A stretch of 8,602 bases of DNA from Clostridiales bacterium. GTDB taxonomy: Bacteria; Bacillota; Clostridia; Lachnospirales; Lachnospiraceae. The position numbers and the translations under genes were made by a program. This document shows positions 5,919 through 8,602 of this stretch, in pieces. The notes beneath the pieces were generated by a model. The model had not been told where the DNA came from. It saw only the letters and a program-made list of their open reading frames with translations, and searched no databases. The stretch lies in assembly GCA_029267975.1 (NCBI GenBank), contig JAJUHH010000106.1:1-8602 (forward strand). Reading direction: 5' to 3'. Each line of letters begins with the position of its first letter. Positions within the stretch are counted from its first letter, which is position 1.

Positions 5919-5947
5919 ATTATACAACAGGTTTCTTATAAATGGAA
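5919..5947 (-). promoter_or_regulatory. Candidate rho promoter
   Basis: A perfect TATAAT on the minus strand (5924 down to 5919), with the weak hexamer TTCCAT 17 bases upstream. It is the best -10 match in the region. It implies a leader of about 165 bases before the rho ATG. Confidence 0.45.
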
Positions 5948-6005
5948 GCATTTTCTTTTAATTCATTATTACTATTTTTCCCTTTTTCCCACAAAGTAAT
6001 GCCAC

Positions 6006-6034
6006 TTGATTCGGCCATTTACTAATGTTATGAT
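6006..6034 (+). promoter_or_regulatory. Promoter of the malic enzyme operon
   Basis: TTGATT (6006-6011), a 17-base spacer and TATGAT (6029-6034). Transcription would start near 6041, giving a leader of about 56 bases. Confidence 0.7.
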
Positions 6035-6096
6035 AAGGTAAACATTTGATTTGAGGCAATAAATTTACTACTTAGAGAAAGGCATGGTAAGGAAAC

Positions 6097-7245
6097 ATGA
6101 ATATCAATGAGCTGGCATTGCGAAAACATGAAGAGTGGAGGGGGAAGCTGGAGATCAGCTCAAAGGCACCGGTGAAGTCCCGGGAGGACCTGTCAGTAGC
6201 CTATACCCCCGGTGTAGCCGAGCCTTGCAGAGTGATTGCCAAGGATAAAGGGGAAGCCTATCGCTATACCATGAAGGCCAATACCATTGCTGTGGTGTCC
6301 GACGGAAGCGCGGTCCTGGGCCTTGGTAATATCGGCCCCTATGCAGCCATGCCCGTCATGGAGGGAAAGGCTGTTCTTTTTAAAGAGTTTGGCGGTGTAA
6401 ATGCTGTTCCCATCTGCCTGGATACCCAGGATACCGAAGAGATCATTAAGACCGTACTTGCCATTGCTCCCGGATTTGGCGGAATAAACCTGGAAGACAT
6501 CTCAGCTCCCAGATGCTTTGAGATTGAGGAGCGTTTGAAGCAATTACTGGATATCCCTGTATTCCATGATGATCAGCATGGTACGGCAATCGTAGTATTG
6601 GCCGCCGCTATTAATGCCTTAAAGGTTACCGGCAAAAAGAAGGAAGACTGCAAGGTGGTCGTCAACGGTGCCGGTTCTGCCGGTATTGCTATCGCTAAGC
6701 TTTTACTCAGCTACGGCTTTCAGCAGCTGATCCTATGTGATAAAAAGGGAATTATTTCAAAGGATTACGAAGGCCTTAACTGGATTCAGAAGCAAATGCT
6801 CTCTGTAACCAACCTGGAGAATAGAAACGGCAGCTTAGCCGATGCACTCAAGGGTGCAGACCTTTTCGTGGGTGTATCCGCTCCGAATATTGTGACTAAG
6901 GAAATGGTAGCTTCCATGAATAAGGATGCGATCCTATTTGCCATGGCCAATCCCACTCCTGAGATTATGCCGGATCTGGCTAAGGAAGCCGGTGCCCGTA
7001 TCGTGGCTACCGGGCGAAGCGATTTCCCCAATCAGGTAAATAATGTACTGGCATTTCCGGGAATTTTTCGGGGTGCACTGGAGGGCCGTGCCACACAGAT
7101 CACAGAGGAAATGAAGCTGGCTGCTGCCCTTGCCATTGCGGGACTGGTTGCCGAGGAGGAGCTGAACGAAGAGAACATCATGCCACAGGCCTTCGATCCG
7201 AGAGTGAGTGATGCAGTCAGTGCTGCAGTGAAAGCGCATATATGA
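6097..7245 (+). CDS. NAD(P)-dependent malic enzyme, short bacterial form
   Basis: Oxidative decarboxylation of L-malate to pyruvate and CO2 with reduction of NAD(P)+ in the cytosol, linking C4 acids to pyruvate. The 382-residue length is that of the short form without a fused phosphotransacetylase-like domain. Visible residues are the proposed general acid Tyr36 in AYTPGVAEP, the general base Lys91 in MEGKAVLFK, metal ligands Glu133-Asp134 in LEDISAP and Asp158 in FHDDQHGTA, the dinucleotide loop GAGSAG (191-196), and the conserved ANPTPE (284-289) and FPNQVNNVLAFPGIFRGAL (310-328) blocks. Asp215 follows the second strand of the nucleotide fold, where charge influences NAD versus NADP choice; I do not assign the cofactor. 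An AAGGA lies only 3 bases from the ATG, a short spacing. The stop codon overlaps the start of the downstream radical SAM gene, so the two are probably translated together. Confidence 0.95.
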   Translation: MNINELALRKHEEWRGKLEISSKAPVKSREDLSVAYTPGVAEPCRVIAKDKGEAYRYTMKANTIAVVSDGSAVLGLGNIGPYAAMPVMEGKAVLFKEFGGVNAVPICLDTQDTEEIIKTVLAIAPGFGGINLEDISAPRCFEIEERLKQLLDIPVFHDDQHGTAIVVLAAAINALKVTGKKKEDCKVVVNGAGSAGIAIAKLLLSYGFQQLILCDKKGIISKDYEGLNWIQKQMLSVTNLENRNGSLADALKGADLFVGVSAPNIVTKEMVASMNKDAILFAMANPTPEIMPDLAKEAGARIVATGRSDFPNQVNNVLAFPGIFRGALEGRATQITEEMKLAAALAIAGLVAEEELNEENIMPQAFDPRVSDAVSAAVKAHI

Positions 7246-8183
7246 TGTGGGGACAGAAACGTTATCATTCTCTGGATTATGAGCTAAAAAAGACCTATGG
7301 CGGTAAAATCTATAAATTATCCCTGGACGGCGGCATGACTTGTCCCAACCGTGACGGTACCCTGGGCAGGGGAGGTTGTATCTTCTGCTCCGAGGGCGGT
7401 TCCGGTGATTTTGCCGAAGGGCTCAAATCCTCTGTCACAGAGCAGATCGAAGCGGCCAAGAAAAGAATTGCCCCCAAGCTTTCCGGCTCAGAGCAGGTGG
7501 GATATATTGCCTACTTTCAATCCTATACCAATACTTATGCACCGGTTTCCTACCTTCGGGAACTCTTTACTCAGGCACTGATGCATCCGGATATTGTCCT
7601 CTTATCCATCGCCACCCGGCCGGATTGTATTGATGAGGAAATCCTTGCATTACTGGCGGAATTACAGCAGATAAAGCCCATATGGATCGAGCTCGGTCTG
7701 CAAACCATGCATGAGGAAACTTCCCATTTTATCCGCAGAGGCTACCCCCTCAGCGTATTCGAAAATTGCGTAAATAAGCTTGCAGCTTTGCATATACCGG
7801 TGATCGTCCATATTATTCTGGGCTTGCCAAAGGAAACAAAACATGATATGTTAAAAACCGTGGAATATATATCCAGTCTTCCGCTGCATGGGGTTAAATT
7901 GCAGCTGCTTCATATCTTAAAGGGTACTGAGCTGGGACATCTTTATGAAAATGGCGCATTTACAGAGGTTCTGTCCCTGGAGGAATATGTTGATCTGCTT
8001 ATTCAGTGCCTTGAGTTGCTTCCGGAAGATGTGATTATCCATAGATTGACCGGGGACGGGCCCAAACAGCTCCTGCTGGCACCTCTATGGAGCAGCAATA
8101 AAAAACTGGTATTAAACAGCATCAACCACAGATTAAAGGAGCTGAATACCTGGCAGGGAAAACGATATGGTAAGGTAGATTAA
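7242..8183 (+). CDS. TIGR01212-family radical SAM protein (YhcC/YtqA-like)
   Basis: A 313-residue radical SAM protein of the family that includes E. coli YhcC and B. subtilis YtqA; the substrate is not established. Three cysteines at 34, 46 and 49 (CPNRDGTLGRGGCIFC) form a Cx11CxxC cluster motif rather than the common Cx3Cx2C, as in this family and its Elp3-like relatives. They should bind the 4Fe-4S cluster that cleaves SAM. Other family blocks are KRYHSLDYELKKTYG near the start, IAYFQSYTNTYAP (89-101), SIATRPDCI (122-130), WIELGLQTMHEET (148-160) and VIVHIILGLPKE (187-198). It starts at the ATG overlapping the malic enzyme stop (ATGATG at 7242-7247); the second ATG would shorten it by one residue. 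The overlap indicates translational coupling, though no metabolic link between the two products is evident. Confidence 0.92.
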   Translation: MMWGQKRYHSLDYELKKTYGGKIYKLSLDGGMTCPNRDGTLGRGGCIFCSEGGSGDFAEGLKSSVTEQIEAAKKRIAPKLSGSEQVGYIAYFQSYTNTYAPVSYLRELFTQALMHPDIVLLSIATRPDCIDEEILALLAELQQIKPIWIELGLQTMHEETSHFIRRGYPLSVFENCVNKLAALHIPVIVHIILGLPKETKHDMLKTVEYISSLPLHGVKLQLLHILKGTELGHLYENGAFTEVLSLEEYVDLLIQCLELLPEDVIIHRLTGDGPKQLLLAPLWSSNKKLVLNSINHRLKELNTWQGKRYGKVD

Positions 8184-8186
8184 TGT

Positions 8187-8254
8187 TTTCAACCATAAAG
8201 ATCTGAAGGAAGGAGGAAGCCTCCTGAAGACAGGAAAGAAAGGTTGGAATTTTT
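8187..8254 (+). terminator. Possible weak terminator or attenuator after the radical SAM gene
   Basis: tttcaacc (8187-8194) can pair with ggttggaa (8242-8249, one G-U), followed by TTTTT at 8250-8254. Inside it a compact hairpin aggagg-aag-cctcct (8211-8225) forms. The long internal loops make it a poor textbook terminator, and the next gene's ribosome binding site begins only 4 bases after the T-run. Partial read-through into the DUF4364 gene is plausible. Confidence 0.35.
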
Positions 8255-8257
8255 GAT

Positions 8258-8264
8258 AAGGAGG
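8258..8264 (+). promoter_or_regulatory. Strong ribosome binding site of the DUF4364 gene
   Basis: AAGGAGG, a full match to the anti-Shine-Dalgarno core, 5 bases before the ATG at 8270. It confirms this start for the truncated gene. Confidence 0.9.
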
Positions 8265-8269
8265 TCGCC

Positions 8270-8602
8270 ATGCAGTCTGATACTTTTATGTTATATAAGC
8301 TGATCATACTTTATATCCTTAATAGAGTTAATTTTCCCTTAACCAATGCACAATTGACTGCATTTATACTGGAGAAGGAGTATACCAATTATTTTAATAT
8401 ACAGAGAGCCATCTCGGAATTAATCGATGATGCTTATATCACAACAAATACCATTCGCAACAGCACCCTTTACCGAATTACGGAAAGCGGCAGTGAGACA
8501 CTGCTCTTATTTGATAACATGATTGCTTCCGGAATCAAGGAAGACATAGAAGCTTATCTGACTCAGAACAAATATGAGCTTCTGGAGGAGGTATCCACTC
8601 CC
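8270..8602 (+). CDS. DUF4364 family winged-helix protein, 3' end beyond the window
   Basis: An open frame of 111 codons without a stop, running off the window end, so the protein is incomplete here. It begins MQSDTFMLYKLIILYILNRV, with the conserved segments NFPLTNAQLTAFILEKEYTN, YFNIQRAISELIDDAYI and LYRITESGSETLLLF. This pattern of helix, recognition helix and beta wing is that of DUF4364, a PadR/winged-helix-like group found mainly in clostridia and assumed to be DNA-binding; no target is known. It follows the radical SAM gene by 86 bases on the same strand and may be read through from it. The assignment is from recognition of the N-terminal pattern. Confidence 0.82.
   Translation, partial: MQSDTFMLYKLIILYILNRVNFPLTNAQLTAFILEKEYTNYFNIQRAISELIDDAYITTNTIRNSTLYRITESGSETLLLFDNMIASGIKEDIEAYLTQNKYELLEEVSTP

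Larger units (their letters stand above)
5747..6096. other. 350-base divergent intergenic region between rho and malic enzyme
   Basis: A regulatory region with no credible gene. Its left half is the probable rho leader. Candidate promoters for the two divergent units lie at 5919-5947 (toward rho) and 6006-6034 (toward malic enzyme). The leader contains a modest potential hairpin on the minus strand, gcagat pairing with atctgc across about 33 bases (between about 5862 and 5907). There is no strong terminator-like structure, so I cannot claim attenuation. Confidence 0.7.

Noticed and set aside
5772..5999. Plus-strand frame of 75 codons in the rho/malic enzyme spacer
   Set aside because: It starts with TTG, has no ribosome binding site, no recognisable domain, and overlies the probable rho leader and promoter.
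6084..6110. Eight-codon frame overlapping the malic enzyme start (ATG at 6084, TGA at 6108-6110)
   Set aside because: An AAAGG lies just one base before its ATG, too close to work well, and nothing suggests a regulatory leader peptide.

Overview
The window looks like chromosomal DNA from an anaerobic low-to-mid GC Firmicute, most likely a clostridium of the Lachnospiraceae type. This rests on the protein families (a DUF4364 regulator, a C-type zinc ribosomal protein L31, a DUF1385 membrane protein beside prmC and prfA, an RF1 with a GNGGQCVN tip) and on strong AGGAGG-like ribosome binding sites. The assignment is inferred from family resemblance; no search was run.

Left block, minus strand, read from right to left: rho (transcription termination factor), rpmE (ribosomal protein L31), a DUF1385 polytopic membrane protein, prmC (release-factor glutamine methyltransferase) and prfA (peptide chain release factor 1). 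PrmC methylates the GGQ glutamine of the RF1 encoded just downstream of it, so enzyme and substrate are co-transcribed. Together with rho this forms a termination and translation neighbourhood. The block appears to be split into at least three transcription units. Rho has a candidate promoter and a long leader. rpmE has a near-consensus promoter directly after the rho stop codon and its own intrinsic terminator. DUF1385-prmC-prfA has an extended -10 promoter.

Right block, plus strand, divergent from rho: a short-form malic enzyme with a well-formed promoter, overlapped by 4 bases (ATGA) by a TIGR01212-family radical SAM protein, then a DUF4364 winged-helix regulator that runs off the window end.

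Two stretches over 300 bases lack genes. The rho/malic enzyme divergent region (5747-6096) carries promoters and a leader. The DUF1385/rpmE spacer (3636-3954) carries the rpmE terminator, a 61-nt near-perfect palindrome, two smaller perfect hairpins and a short direct repeat; it is the most unusual non-coding part of the window. Other oddities are an exact 55-bp tandem duplication at the 3' end of prfA at the very edge of the window, three 33-bp tandem repeats inside rho, and hexapeptide repeats in an unusually long tail on the DUF1385 protein. The coding content is otherwise ordinary housekeeping, and I see no convincing new multi-gene system.
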